DNA of 64,000 bases. Origin: Chryseobacterium carnipullorum. GTDB lineage: Bacteria; Bacteroidota; Bacteroidia; Flavobacteriales; Weeksellaceae. The notes below the pieces were generated by a model. It did no database searches. It was not told the origin of the DNA and worked only from the letters and a program-made list of their open reading frames with translations. Shown piece by piece: positions 50,205 to 59,181 of this stretch. The position numbers were made by a program, and so were the translations under genes. The stretch is from NCBI RefSeq assembly GCF_900142785.1, contig NZ_FRCD01000003.1, positions 62,001 to 126,000 on the forward strand. The letters are read 5' to 3'. Position 1 is the stretch's first letter, and every line of letters begins with the position of its first letter.

Positions 50205-51110
50205 TTATAAATTAATTATATCAGACCATTGAAAAACGGTATTAAAACCTTTTCCCCAAAAATAGTCCTTGTAGCCGTCAAATTTAGCACTCATCACAAA
50301 ATCTCCCCCCCAGGCTCCTAAACTTTTAACAAAAACAGGGCAGTCTGTGAAAAACTTCTCTTTAACTGTGGGAATTTCAAGGAAATCTGAAATTTTATGC
50401 TCATGAATCATCATCAGTTCAGAAAAACATTCCAATTCATTGCATAATAAAACTTTCTTTGTGATATCCGAAAATTCATCCACGAGTATTTGGGACTTTG
50501 GTTTCGACTTATAAAAATTGATTCCTTCTCTGCTATCCTGCTTCTGATTTAAATGAATAAATATCAGCTCATTTTTGAATGCAGGACTGAAATTTGTCTT
50601 TTCATAGCTGATCTCCGGTTGGCTTCGGAAAAGGATCGCCGATTTTTCTTTGGCAACAGCAATATCGTAACCGCTTCCACCCAAACTGATACTATTAAGC
50701 TGAAAGGGATTGATTTCAGACCATTCCGCAAGATTATTCATTAAAGTGGAACTGCTTCCGAGTCCGTAATCTGAAGGGAACTGAAGGTTGGTCTTTAAAT
50801 GATAGGTAAGATTACCTTTGAATTTAATCTGAGAAAGCTGCTGAACATTTTTTAAGGTTTTGAGAATAAATTCAGCGGCGGAAGGAAGATTGGTCTTCAG
50901 GATCTGCCAGTTTTTATAATCGATGACAGTCTTGAGCCACAATTTGTTCTGATGATAGGCTTCCCAAAATATCAGGGATTTTTCATCCTCTTTTTCTTCA
51001 AAAAAAAACTCTTGTCCAAGCTTGGTAGGTACCGCCAGGACAAGAGCTCCGTCTATTGCGAAATATTCTGAAGTAAGCATAAGCTTTCCCGGTGAAAATA
51101 TTCCGCTCAT
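50205..51110 (-). CDS. GYDIA-family GHMP kinase
   Basis: Kinase of the galactokinase/homoserine/mevalonate/phosphomevalonate superfamily. 301 residues. FSPGKLMLTSEY at the N-terminus is the first GHMP motif, and DYGLGSSSTLMNNL near 114-127 is the phosphate-binding motif. The family-naming GYDIA is at about 147-151, and SLGAWGGDFVM near 264 is the third motif. It lies 10 nt downstream of fabD. The substrate is not known; mevalonate-pathway kinases are the nearest relatives and Bacteroidetes make isoprenoids that way in part, but this is only a hint. Confidence 0.82.
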   Translation of the reverse strand: MSGIFSPGKLMLTSEYFAIDGALVLAVPTKLGQEFFFEEKEDEKSLIFWEAYHQNKLWLKTVIDYKNWQILKTNLPSAAEFILKTLKNVQQLSQIKFKGNLTYHLKTNLQFPSDYGLGSSSTLMNNLAEWSEINPFQLNSISLGGSGYDIAVAKEKSAILFRSQPEISYEKTNFSPAFKNELIFIHLNQKQDSREGINFYKSKPKSQILVDEFSDITKKVLLCNELECFSELMMIHEHKISDFLEIPTVKEKFFTDCPVFVKSLGAWGGDFVMSAKFDGYKDYFWGKGFNTVFQWSDIINL

Positions 51111-51120
51111 ATTTTTTTAA

Positions 51121-51996
51121 TTAGATTGCTGAAGCAACATCTACAGAACTGTCAATTTTCTTGATCAGACCTTGAAGTGTTTTTCCGGGACCTACTTCTA
51201 CAAATTTAGAGGCACCGTCTTTGATCATATTCTGAACAGACTGCGTCCACTTTACAGGCCCTGTAAGCTGAGCGATCAGATTTTGTTTGATCTCCTCAGG
51301 ATTGGTCACTGCTGTAGTCGTGATATTCTGGTATACCGGAATTGTTGCTTTTCTGAATTTCGTTTTTTCGATGGCCGCTGCCAGCCTTTCTTGCGCCGGC
51401 TGCATCAATGGCGAATGGAACGCTCCGTTTACCGGAAGTAGCACTGCTCTTTTTGCGCCTGCTTCTTTAAGTTTTATACAAGCTTCCTCCACTGCTGAAG
51501 TTTCTCCTGAAATTACCAATTGTCCAGGACAGTTATAGTTAGCCGGTACCACAATACCACTGATCTGTGCACAGATCTCTTCAACTTTAGCATCTTCAAG
51601 GCCCAAAATCGCAGCCATAGAGCTTGGATTGGCATCACAGGCAGCCTGCATTGCTTTTGCTCTTTCGAATACTAATTTTAAACCGTCGTCAAAGGATAAA
51701 ACTCCATTGGCAACTAAAGCTGAAAATTCTCCTAAAGAATGTCCTGCAACCATTTCGGCTCCAAGACCGTTCACTGCTTTCAAAGCAGCTACTGAGTGTA
51801 TAAATATTGAAGGCTGGGTAACCTCTGTTTTCTTAAGATCTGCATCCGTCCCGTTGAACATCAACGTGAGGATATCAAAACCTAAAATTTCATTGGCAGA
51901 TTCCATCAAGTCCTTAATGTCTTTTCTAGAATCGTACAATTCTTTTCCCATTCCTACGAACTGAGAACCCTGCCCAGGAAATACAAGTGCTTTCAT
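51121..51996 (-). CDS. fabD: Malonyl-CoA:ACP transacylase
   Basis: Moves malonyl from CoA to acyl carrier protein for fatty-acid synthesis. 291 residues. FPGQGSQFVGMG at the start, catalytic Ser87 in GHSLGE, His194 in GAFHSPLM, and the C-terminal GPGKTLQGLIKK are all present. It leads a two-gene unit with the GHMP kinase. Confidence 0.98.
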   Translation of the reverse strand: MKALVFPGQGSQFVGMGKELYDSRKDIKDLMESANEILGFDILTLMFNGTDADLKKTEVTQPSIFIHSVAALKAVNGLGAEMVAGHSLGEFSALVANGVLSFDDGLKLVFERAKAMQAACDANPSSMAAILGLEDAKVEEICAQISGIVVPANYNCPGQLVISGETSAVEEACIKLKEAGAKRAVLLPVNGAFHSPLMQPAQERLAAAIEKTKFRKATIPVYQNITTTAVTNPEEIKQNLIAQLTGPVKWTQSVQNMIKDGASKFVEVGPGKTLQGLIKKIDSSVDVASAI

Positions 51997-52016
51997 GTAA
52001 TGAATTAAATATTATG

Positions 52017-52024
52017 CAAATATA
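52017..52024 (-). promoter_or_regulatory. Candidate -7 box of fabD
   Basis: The minus strand reads TATATTTG, 20 nt before the ATG. Confidence 0.4.
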
Positions 52025-52066
52025 AAGATAATGTTAAAAATATTCCTTTAAAAAGGCATAAATCGG

Positions 52067-54004
52067 TTAAGGAACTAATCTAATCACTCGGTAGCCGGTA
52101 TTTACATATGCTCCGTTGGCCTTAGATTTTACAAACTCAAACTTTGTAGCAAGCTGAGTCTGAACTTTATTCATCTGTTTAAAGATTTCTCCTTTTTTAT
52201 TTTCTCTCGTCAGCATGTCATTTACAACATCAAAACCAACGATCGCATATTTTGGAGGGGTCTTACAGTATTTACTTTTATAAGCGGCCAGGATCTCTTT
52301 TTCAAAATTACCTTCTGCATTAATTTTTCTGTCCATCAGATACACAAAGCTAGCCTGGCTCAGATCATCTACTTTTTTCTCAAAAACAGGAGAATAGTAC
52401 ATACTGAAACCCTTTACTCCCTGTACTTCTTTAGACAAAGCAATAATTTTATTGGCAAATGCTTCTCCGGCGGCATCATTGTCACTGGCCAGTATAGCAA
52501 TAACGGGAGCAGATTGCCCTGTCATCATGTTCTGATCCAGCTGGATTTCAGCGGGAGAGTTGACCATAATGATATTTGGATTTTTAACGGCTTTTTCAAG
52601 ACCTCCTTTAATATAGTTGGCAATCTCTTTTTTGCTGTCTGCCACTACGTATATTTTCTGATCTGAATACACTGATCTTACTTCTTCTACGATTTTATCT
52701 GCATAGGTCTGGTCATTGGTTTCAACAATGATCAGGTTGCTGTAATTGTAAAGTTCCGGAGAGTTAGCAAATGGTGCTACAACCGGTATTTTCTGGTTTT
52801 TGGTAAAATCCAGAACATCAATAACATTTGATTTGAAGAATGGACCAATGATCAAATCTGTATTATCAGGATTGATTTGTGCCATTGAATTTTTAAATGA
52901 CGCTTCGTTTCCTGAATCTACAATTTTAATATCAAGTTTCTGTCCTCCTCTGGCATTTCTTTCAATAGCAAGTTTAGCTCCTGTAAGGAAGTCTAATGCC
53001 ATTCCTCTATATTGAGTTTCGTTGGTACTGTATCCGAAAGGAAGCATTAAAACAACGCTTAATGCATCACCGTTTTTCTTCACATAAGCCGGATCCTGCT
53101 TCTTAATTTTTAAGACCATTCCAGTTTTCAGTCCGTTTGAAAGATCCGGGTTGAGCGCGATTAATTCATCAATTGAGACTCCAAATTTATTAACAATAGA
53201 GAACACCGTATCTCCCTGTTGAACAGTATAAGTTACATAATCATCAGCCGTTGCAACAGGAGTTGCCGTTGCTGTGGATCTTTCGTTTCCTGAATCTATT
53301 TTTGTTTTCGGATTCACCGGCTCAGAGACTGAAGTGGTATCCGTTTTTGATTTTTTTACTTTGATGGTTTCACCCGGCTTAAGTCCTTTTTCTTCCAATC
53401 CAGGATTTAAAGCATAAAGCTCTTGCTGGCTGATTCCAAACTGTTTCGTAATTCTGTAATAATTATCTTTTGCCTGAATGACATACATTGATGTCTCTAA
53501 AGATGCTGATGCATCCATTCCACTATGAGGTTCTGTAGGTCTGGGATCTACAGTAAGCGGAGCAACCTGTTGGTCTCCACCATATTTCTTAATACTATCA
53601 AGTGGCAAGGTGATCTCATCCCCTATTTTCATATGAGAATCAAGTTCAGGGTTCAACTTTCTGAGATCTGTCTCAGAAATCCGGTATTGTTTTGTAATTC
53701 CGTAAACGGTCTGTTTAGGCTGAAGAATAATTTTTCCAACTTGCGCATTTGATTTTGCTTTTTCAACGACAGCAGGTTTGGAAACTGCAGTGGTATGTTT
53801 CTCAGCTTTCACTGTTACCACGTCTCCTATTGCCAGCTTACCGTCTTTGAATTTTGGATTCAGCTTTAACAATTCATCTACAGTTATCCCGTATTTTTTT
53901 GCAATATTGTAAGGATTATCTCCTTTTATAACGGTGTGTGAGTTCTGAGCAGATACCCCCAAAACCATACATAAACTGGATAAAATAAAAAACCTCTTTA
54001 TCAT
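52067..54004 (-). CDS. LysM and periplasmic-binding (PBP1-like) domain protein
   Basis: 645 residues. A signal peptide ends at GVSAQ (about 20). Four LysM domains lie at about 22-66, 92-136, 172-217 and 257-300; each has the pattern DTV-x-I-x-K-x-G-x-S-x-EL-x-LNP and binds peptidoglycan. Residues about 315-645 are a type 1 periplasmic-binding fold (LSVVLMLPFGYS, TDLIIGPFFKSNVIDV, KIYVVADSKKEIANY). The combination recalls LpoA-like or cell-wall-sensing proteins, in which the domain lacks a transporter. No ABC transporter genes are nearby. Function in wall synthesis is inferred. Confidence 0.88.
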   Translation of the reverse strand: MIKRFFILSSLCMVLGVSAQNSHTVIKGDNPYNIAKKYGITVDELLKLNPKFKDGKLAIGDVVTVKAEKHTTAVSKPAVVEKAKSNAQVGKIILQPKQTVYGITKQYRISETDLRKLNPELDSHMKIGDEITLPLDSIKKYGGDQQVAPLTVDPRPTEPHSGMDASASLETSMYVIQAKDNYYRITKQFGISQQELYALNPGLEEKGLKPGETIKVKKSKTDTTSVSEPVNPKTKIDSGNERSTATATPVATADDYVTYTVQQGDTVFSIVNKFGVSIDELIALNPDLSNGLKTGMVLKIKKQDPAYVKKNGDALSVVLMLPFGYSTNETQYRGMALDFLTGAKLAIERNARGGQKLDIKIVDSGNEASFKNSMAQINPDNTDLIIGPFFKSNVIDVLDFTKNQKIPVVAPFANSPELYNYSNLIIVETNDQTYADKIVEEVRSVYSDQKIYVVADSKKEIANYIKGGLEKAVKNPNIIMVNSPAEIQLDQNMMTGQSAPVIAILASDNDAAGEAFANKIIALSKEVQGVKGFSMYYSPVFEKKVDDLSQASFVYLMDRKINAEGNFEKEILAAYKSKYCKTPPKYAIVGFDVVNDMLTRENKKGEIFKQMNKVQTQLATKFEFVKSKANGAYVNTGYRVIRLVP

Positions 54005-54023
54005 ACTCGATAATTATAATTTA

Positions 54024-54053
54024 CAAAAATACTTCTTTAAAATTAAATGGCAA
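54024..54053 (-). promoter_or_regulatory. Promoter of the LysM protein gene
   Basis: Minus strand TTG (54053-54051), 19-nt spacer, TATTTTTG (54031-54024), lying over the end of bshC. Confidence 0.6.
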
Positions 54054-55629
54054 CAATTATTAATTTGGATTCTTGAACGACCATTTCTTCCCAACAATTT
54101 TCAAGCCATGAATAGCCATAGTCTGAAAAGAACACACTGAAGTTATACACGCGTTCCTGCCAGGTTTTTGAAGGATGAACATCTAAAAACAGATTCTCAA
54201 GCCTTTCGAGCAGCTCGCTCTGTTTTATTTTTTCTGCATGAAGCAAACGCTTTTTCATTCTCTTAAATGATTTCAGCTGTCTTACTTCTTCTGCCTTTAC
54301 CATATTTCCGAAAGAATGCTCTGTAGTTGCTGCTATCGCTTTCAATTCAGAGAACCCTTTTTCCAGAAGCATTTCTTTTTCTTCAAGCAAGGATAATACG
54401 GTACTGTCTTTTAAAATTTTTTGATTGGTAATGGCCGTAAAACGTCCAAAGAAGTCTTCTATATTCAGATCTAGTTTTTCAATTTTTCCCACTGTTTTTT
54501 CTTTAATGAAAAGCATTGAATTCCTTGGGATCAAAACAGGAAAAGGAATTTGGACTGTGGTAAAATAATCTTTCAGTTCCAGCCAGTACATAATTTCGGC
54601 ATTTCCACCAATATAGGCAAGGTTGGGAAGTACTTTTTCCTGGTAAACAGGACGCATTAATGCGTTCGGACTGAATCTTTCCGGGTAGCTTTCCAACTCC
54701 TGAAGGATTTCTGTCCTGGTGAATTTTTTATGTGTATCTACTACAATATATTTTTCACCGTCAAAATCTATTCTATCCCGCGTTTCGGAAAGATAGAAAA
54801 GATTGATGTCACGAGGATTGACCTGTACTTTCCCATACTTCTCTGTAAGGAAATCTACTTTATCTTTAGCATTCTTCTGTAAGCTGAAATTTAATAATTC
54901 GTCTTTGAAGATGTCTTTAATTTGCTTTTTAAGTTCTTTAGAGTCACCATCTACAATTACCAGTCCGAATTCAGAGAAAAGGCGGTTAACAAGCGTTTTA
55001 ATAGCATCCGTTAATGTATTTTCTACCTTGTAAGCTTCTTTCATCATGAGGATGAGCTCTGTCCCGAATACGGAATCTTTAAATTCTTTTTCAAATTCTG
55101 AAATAAAGAAGGTATCACTGATCTCGATTCTACCTACAGCACCTCCTGACTTTTCATTGATCTCATAATAATTATTTTCAGTCTTAAAATGATTAATCTC
55201 TGCAAAATCATGATCTTCCGAAGCCATCCAATACACGGGAACAAAGTTAAAATCCGGAAAATTTTCCTTTAGATATGAGCAGGTTTTAATCGTCTGTAAA
55301 ATTTTATAGACAAAGAAAACAGGGCCCGAGAAAAGGTTCAGCTGATGTCCGGTAGTAATGGTGAATGTATTCGGCTGTTTCAGGTTTTCAAGATTCTCCT
55401 TCTGTTTCGATGAAAGGGTAATATCTGACAACTGTTTTTCCAGTACATCAGATAAGATTTCTCTTTGCTCTGATGCAAAAGAATTTTGTTTGAGATGGAT
55501 CTGATCTTTAAAGTGATCTAAAGAAAAGGTATTGTTTTCAAAGCCCTCAATTTTTTGGTTCAAAAAATCTTTTACCAATTGAGGAATGCTTTCTATATCG
55601 TTAAATGATATTTTATTTATTGTTTTCAA
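54043..55629 (-). CDS. bshC: Bacillithiol biosynthesis cysteine-adding enzyme BshC
   Basis: Adds cysteine to GlcN-malate as the last step in making bacillithiol, the low-molecular-weight thiol of many Firmicutes and Bacteroidetes. 528 residues, typical length. TGHQLNLFSGPVFFVYK, PVYWMASEDHDFAEI and NPRDINLFYLSE are family landmarks. The coiled region near 390-460 is also typical. The best start is TTG at 55629 (MKTINKISFND); the ATG at 55671 would overlap the porin gene by 29 nt and add an atypical MELCGICSTKSQTK. bshA and bshB are not in the window. Confidence 0.92.
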   Translation of the reverse strand: MKTINKISFNDIESIPQLVKDFLNQKIEGFENNTFSLDHFKDQIHLKQNSFASEQREILSDVLEKQLSDITLSSKQKENLENLKQPNTFTITTGHQLNLFSGPVFFVYKILQTIKTCSYLKENFPDFNFVPVYWMASEDHDFAEINHFKTENNYYEINEKSGGAVGRIEISDTFFISEFEKEFKDSVFGTELILMMKEAYKVENTLTDAIKTLVNRLFSEFGLVIVDGDSKELKKQIKDIFKDELLNFSLQKNAKDKVDFLTEKYGKVQVNPRDINLFYLSETRDRIDFDGEKYIVVDTHKKFTRTEILQELESYPERFSPNALMRPVYQEKVLPNLAYIGGNAEIMYWLELKDYFTTVQIPFPVLIPRNSMLFIKEKTVGKIEKLDLNIEDFFGRFTAITNQKILKDSTVLSLLEEKEMLLEKGFSELKAIAATTEHSFGNMVKAEEVRQLKSFKRMKKRLLHAEKIKQSELLERLENLFLDVHPSKTWQERVYNFSVFFSDYGYSWLENCWEEMVVQESKLIIVAI

Positions 55630-55642
55630 CTTTGTTTGGCTT

Positions 55643-57580
55643 TTAGTTGAACAAATACCACACAATTCCAATGTTTAATCTGAAATCGTACACCGGATAA
55701 TGTGGAAATGCGTATGCTTTGTTGTTGGAAATCACAGTTCCTATCTGTTGGCCTTCTACATAGAAGAACATTTTTTTAACCTTCATATTGATATAAAGAT
55801 CGGCGATAGGCTGTCCTCCGATAGAGAATGAATCTGCGTTAGGAAGTATATACTCGTTCAAAATAGGGAAATAATCTCTTGATGCAAATTTCGAAAAATA
55901 ATAGATCTTTACGCCCATCTGAACTTCTGCAGCGTTTTTAAAGGCCATGCTTTGGAAGAAGAAATTGGCTCTTCCGATGAAACTTGGCATGGGAAGGAGT
56001 TCTTTATTCGTCAGTGCATTCTGGAAATGAAGTCTTGTATTAAGGTGGAATTTCCCGAAGCTGAATGTAGCATCACCTCCGATCTGAGAAATATTCAGCG
56101 AACTGCTGCTCTGTTGTGGCGCTCCGTCTGCATTGAAATAAGTGTAGTTATCTATTCTGAAATAATTGGCGAAAATTTCTGTCTTGAACCATTTCAGATT
56201 AATACTTCCTCCGATCTCTGTTACTGTCTGATTTTTGGCATCTTCAAGATAGTAATTGTATTTGTTGTAAACGGAAGTATTTAAAAGGTAATTAAATGAT
56301 GGATAAGCACTCTGGAAGTTAACTTTCGCATTCACAAAATAATCTTTTATAGGTTCAAATTTAATATTGTTTGCCGTTCTAAGATAGCTTCCGAACTGGC
56401 TTCCATTTGAAAATTCAAGGAAAGATTTCAGCTGGAATTTATCCCAAAGTTTTACCTGAAGATTTCCAACGGCTCCAATTCTGTTTTCTTTTAGTTCACC
56501 TGGAAGAGTGACTCCATTAACCGTAGCAATATCTCTCACTCCAAATTTTAACATCTGATAACGTACTCCTCCATCAAGCTTGAATTTTTCATTATTAAAA
56601 ACAAGACTTACGGTATTACTGAAATTATCTGAATATTTTTTTGTGGTCAGTGGGAAACCGTTCGTCAATTCTGAAACGTTATCATACCAGTAAGATTCTA
56701 CTGAACTCTGATTATAAAAATATTTGTTTCCCTGATGTGAAAGGGTATGCCTGATGCTGAAAGGAAATTTTTCTGCATTGAATGGGGTAAACTGGTGGGT
56801 AAGGTAATATCTTCTGTAGGAATACTGAGAGCTTGACGAAGCCAGATTAACCTGGGCATTCTGTCTGTTTTTATAATTACTGTCCCCGCTCTGGAAAAGA
56901 TCATCTTCTGTAATTCCTCCACTTTCCTGATTGTTTACATTCTGATGAAGGTAATGGGTAAAGAGTTCATAGTTTCCACTTTTGGAAACATAATGTCCCG
57001 AAAATAAAGTATTGTTATTTGAAGCTAAGGAATTTCTATAAAATCCCTGAGAACGGAGTCCCATATATTCAAGGGCAAAGTTGAACCGCTTGCCGATATT
57101 CTGTGTGTAGGTAGATTTCAATGCAGCCCCATTCTTCATCGCTGTATGATATATAAAAGTGGCAGTAGGGGTTTTTACGTCATAGTATTTTACATCATCA
57201 GCACCAATGATCATATAGGCTTTATTGGAAGGCAGTAAGGACAGATTTTGTTCCGGATTCACCTCATAAACCAATGGATTGAATCCTGCTCCTATATTGG
57301 CCACCTGGGCTCTCCCGAAATTGTCGGTGTTATTGTATTGTGAAAAGATGTTGGTCTTATCAAAAGTCATCACCGTATCAAAAATCTTCTTTTCAGAAAA
57401 CTGGGTCTGATAGAGATAATCATTGATTGTAGGTTTAAAAATTTTCAGAGAATCTTTCTTACCAGAGTCTATGACCAGGGTATCTTCTTCTTTTGGTAAA
57501 TTTTTAATGTCTGTTTTATTAACGACCTGCGCCTTCGAGACAAAACCGAAGAAGATGATTATAAAGAGGATGTACTTCAT
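55643..57580 (-). CDS. Putative porin (Bacteroidetes outer-membrane beta-barrel)
   Basis: 645 residues from the ATG at 57580, which directly precedes the signal peptide (ends SKAQ, 18). After a polar plug-like region (about 20-130) the rest is amphipathic strands rich in Tyr, Asn and Phe (YSYRRYYLTHQFTPFN), ending RLNIGIVWYLFN, a typical barrel end. It resembles the Bacteroidetes putative porin family (PF14121-like). It lies 13 nt upstream of bshC, so they may share a transcript. The cargo is unknown. Confidence 0.85.
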   Translation of the reverse strand: MKYILFIIIFFGFVSKAQVVNKTDIKNLPKEEDTLVIDSGKKDSLKIFKPTINDYLYQTQFSEKKIFDTVMTFDKTNIFSQYNNTDNFGRAQVANIGAGFNPLVYEVNPEQNLSLLPSNKAYMIIGADDVKYYDVKTPTATFIYHTAMKNGAALKSTYTQNIGKRFNFALEYMGLRSQGFYRNSLASNNNTLFSGHYVSKSGNYELFTHYLHQNVNNQESGGITEDDLFQSGDSNYKNRQNAQVNLASSSSQYSYRRYYLTHQFTPFNAEKFPFSIRHTLSHQGNKYFYNQSSVESYWYDNVSELTNGFPLTTKKYSDNFSNTVSLVFNNEKFKLDGGVRYQMLKFGVRDIATVNGVTLPGELKENRIGAVGNLQVKLWDKFQLKSFLEFSNGSQFGSYLRTANNIKFEPIKDYFVNAKVNFQSAYPSFNYLLNTSVYNKYNYYLEDAKNQTVTEIGGSINLKWFKTEIFANYFRIDNYTYFNADGAPQQSSSSLNISQIGGDATFSFGKFHLNTRLHFQNALTNKELLPMPSFIGRANFFFQSMAFKNAAEVQMGVKIYYFSKFASRDYFPILNEYILPNADSFSIGGQPIADLYINMKVKKMFFYVEGQQIGTVISNNKAYAFPHYPVYDFRLNIGIVWYLFN

Positions 57581-57646
57581 GCGTTTATTTATATTGTTCA
57601 AAAATGACAGGGCACCTAAAAGATTGCATTGTTCATTTTTGTACAG

Positions 57647-57654
57647 CAAAAATA
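57647..57654 (-). promoter_or_regulatory. Candidate -7 box of the porin-bshC unit
   Basis: The minus strand reads TATTTTTG, 66 nt before the porin ATG. Confidence 0.45.
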
Positions 57655-57667
57655 AGAAATAAAAGGA

Positions 57668-57696
57668 AATAAAAACCCCTGCAAAAAGCAGGGGTT
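57668..57696 (-). terminator. Terminator of the second susC-susD operon
   Basis: AACCCCTGC / GCAGGGGTT with a five-base loop and a T-run on the minus strand. Confidence 0.9.
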
Positions 57697-57717
57697 AAAT
57701 TATATGATTATTATTGA

Positions 57718-59169
57718 TTAATAATCTGCATTTTGTTGAATATTCGGGTTTGCCTGAATAGCTGTAATAGGAATTGGCCATTGCCATTTTGTATCTCCAG
57801 CCGCAAGTGTTTGCTTACCAGGTACCGTTCCTGTACCATCAAATAAATCTCCTTTACCTGATCTTTGAACAGGAAGATTTAATCTTTTCAACGTATACCA
57901 TCTGTCATTCTCACAAGCTAATTCCAATCTTCTCTCTTTATAGATCGCATTTAACAAAGCTGTTCCAGTTTCAGCTCCTGGAGTAAAACCACTGTATCTT
58001 TGTTGTCTCAGAGAATTAAGTAATGTTAATGCTTTAGTAAAATCTCCTGATTTATATGCCGCTTCAGCTACATTCAAAAGTACTTCAGCTGATCTTAAAT
58101 ATTTAATTGGCACTACATTAGCAGGTCCGCCGTTAGTTGAATATTTTGTGACGTGATTATATGTTTTACCATTGTACGCAGCTGTAGTATAATAAGTTGT
58201 TTTTCTAATATCAGTAGTAGGATATGCACTAAACAAATCAAAATCTACAACAAATTCAGATCTGTAACCAGCTCCAAATAATTGATTGTATGCAACTCCA
58301 ACTGTAACAGCTTCTGTGGCAGAATTTGATATTTGAAATAAAACTCCATCAACACCTGAAGATTTCCAAATACTATTAAAATTTGTTCTCGTAGTAATAC
58401 TTGGAGAAGCACTCAATGAAAGTTCACCATATTGGATCGTTTTAGCGTAGTCTCCCTTATATAAATATACTCTTGATAACAAACCGTAAACAGCAGCTTT
58501 ACTAAATCTACCTTTATCTGCATCATTCTGTGTAATATTATCAGCCGCAAACAATAAATCTGCAATAATTTTGTCATAAACCTGAGCCACTGTCAAATTT
58601 CTAGACCCAGTTGTATTAGCAGGATCAAATTTTTCTGAGTAATAAATACCAATACTAGAGTTAGCATCTGCCGATTGAGTAGGTATTTTAGAGTATGCTC
58701 TCACAATATCAAAATGAACCATTGCTCTAATTGCTCTTGCTTCTGCTTCTGCATTAGCTTTCTGCGTACCAGATAAAACTCCATTATTTACATAATTTAA
58801 GACAAAATTAGCTCTACTTATTACAAAATATGCAGCAGAAAACAATCCAGTGGTCTGGCCATTATCTGATGAAAATTCAAAATTAGAAGCAGCAAAATTA
58901 CTATTTCTTCCTGCAGAACCACGAACTAAATTATCTGAGGTCAGATCTGCCATTATTATCTGATTTCCTGCATCAGAAGTATAGTAGCCTGATGTTTTCA
59001 TAGCTGTATATGCTCCATCTAAAGCTTGTCTGAATGATTCTGGTCTTGACATTGCTTGGTCAGCAGGCTCATTAATGGAAGAATATTGATCTAAATTTCT
59101 ATCACATGATGTTAAAGATACGAAAGCAGTTAAAGCTGCAAAACTTATTTTTATTATATTTCTTTTCAT
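57718..59169 (-). CDS. SusD/RagB-family lipoprotein, second pair
   Basis: 483 residues. Lipobox LTSC, lipidated Cys22. The N-terminus FRQALDGAYTAMKTSGYY and helical repeats ARAIRAMVHFDIVRAYSK and VLLNVAEAAYKSGDFTKAL are typical, and the C-terminus WPIPITAIQANPNIQQN is the standard SusD ending. It starts 12 nt after susC. No polysaccharide lyase or glycosidase lies beside it, so the substrate is open. Confidence 0.93.
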   Translation of the reverse strand: MKRNIIKISFAALTAFVSLTSCDRNLDQYSSINEPADQAMSRPESFRQALDGAYTAMKTSGYYTSDAGNQIIMADLTSDNLVRGSAGRNSNFAASNFEFSSDNGQTTGLFSAAYFVISRANFVLNYVNNGVLSGTQKANAEAEARAIRAMVHFDIVRAYSKIPTQSADANSSIGIYYSEKFDPANTTGSRNLTVAQVYDKIIADLLFAADNITQNDADKGRFSKAAVYGLLSRVYLYKGDYAKTIQYGELSLSASPSITTRTNFNSIWKSSGVDGVLFQISNSATEAVTVGVAYNQLFGAGYRSEFVVDFDLFSAYPTTDIRKTTYYTTAAYNGKTYNHVTKYSTNGGPANVVPIKYLRSAEVLLNVAEAAYKSGDFTKALTLLNSLRQQRYSGFTPGAETGTALLNAIYKERRLELACENDRWYTLKRLNLPVQRSGKGDLFDGTGTVPGKQTLAAGDTKWQWPIPITAIQANPNIQQNADY

Positions 59170-59181
59170 AATACGATTACA

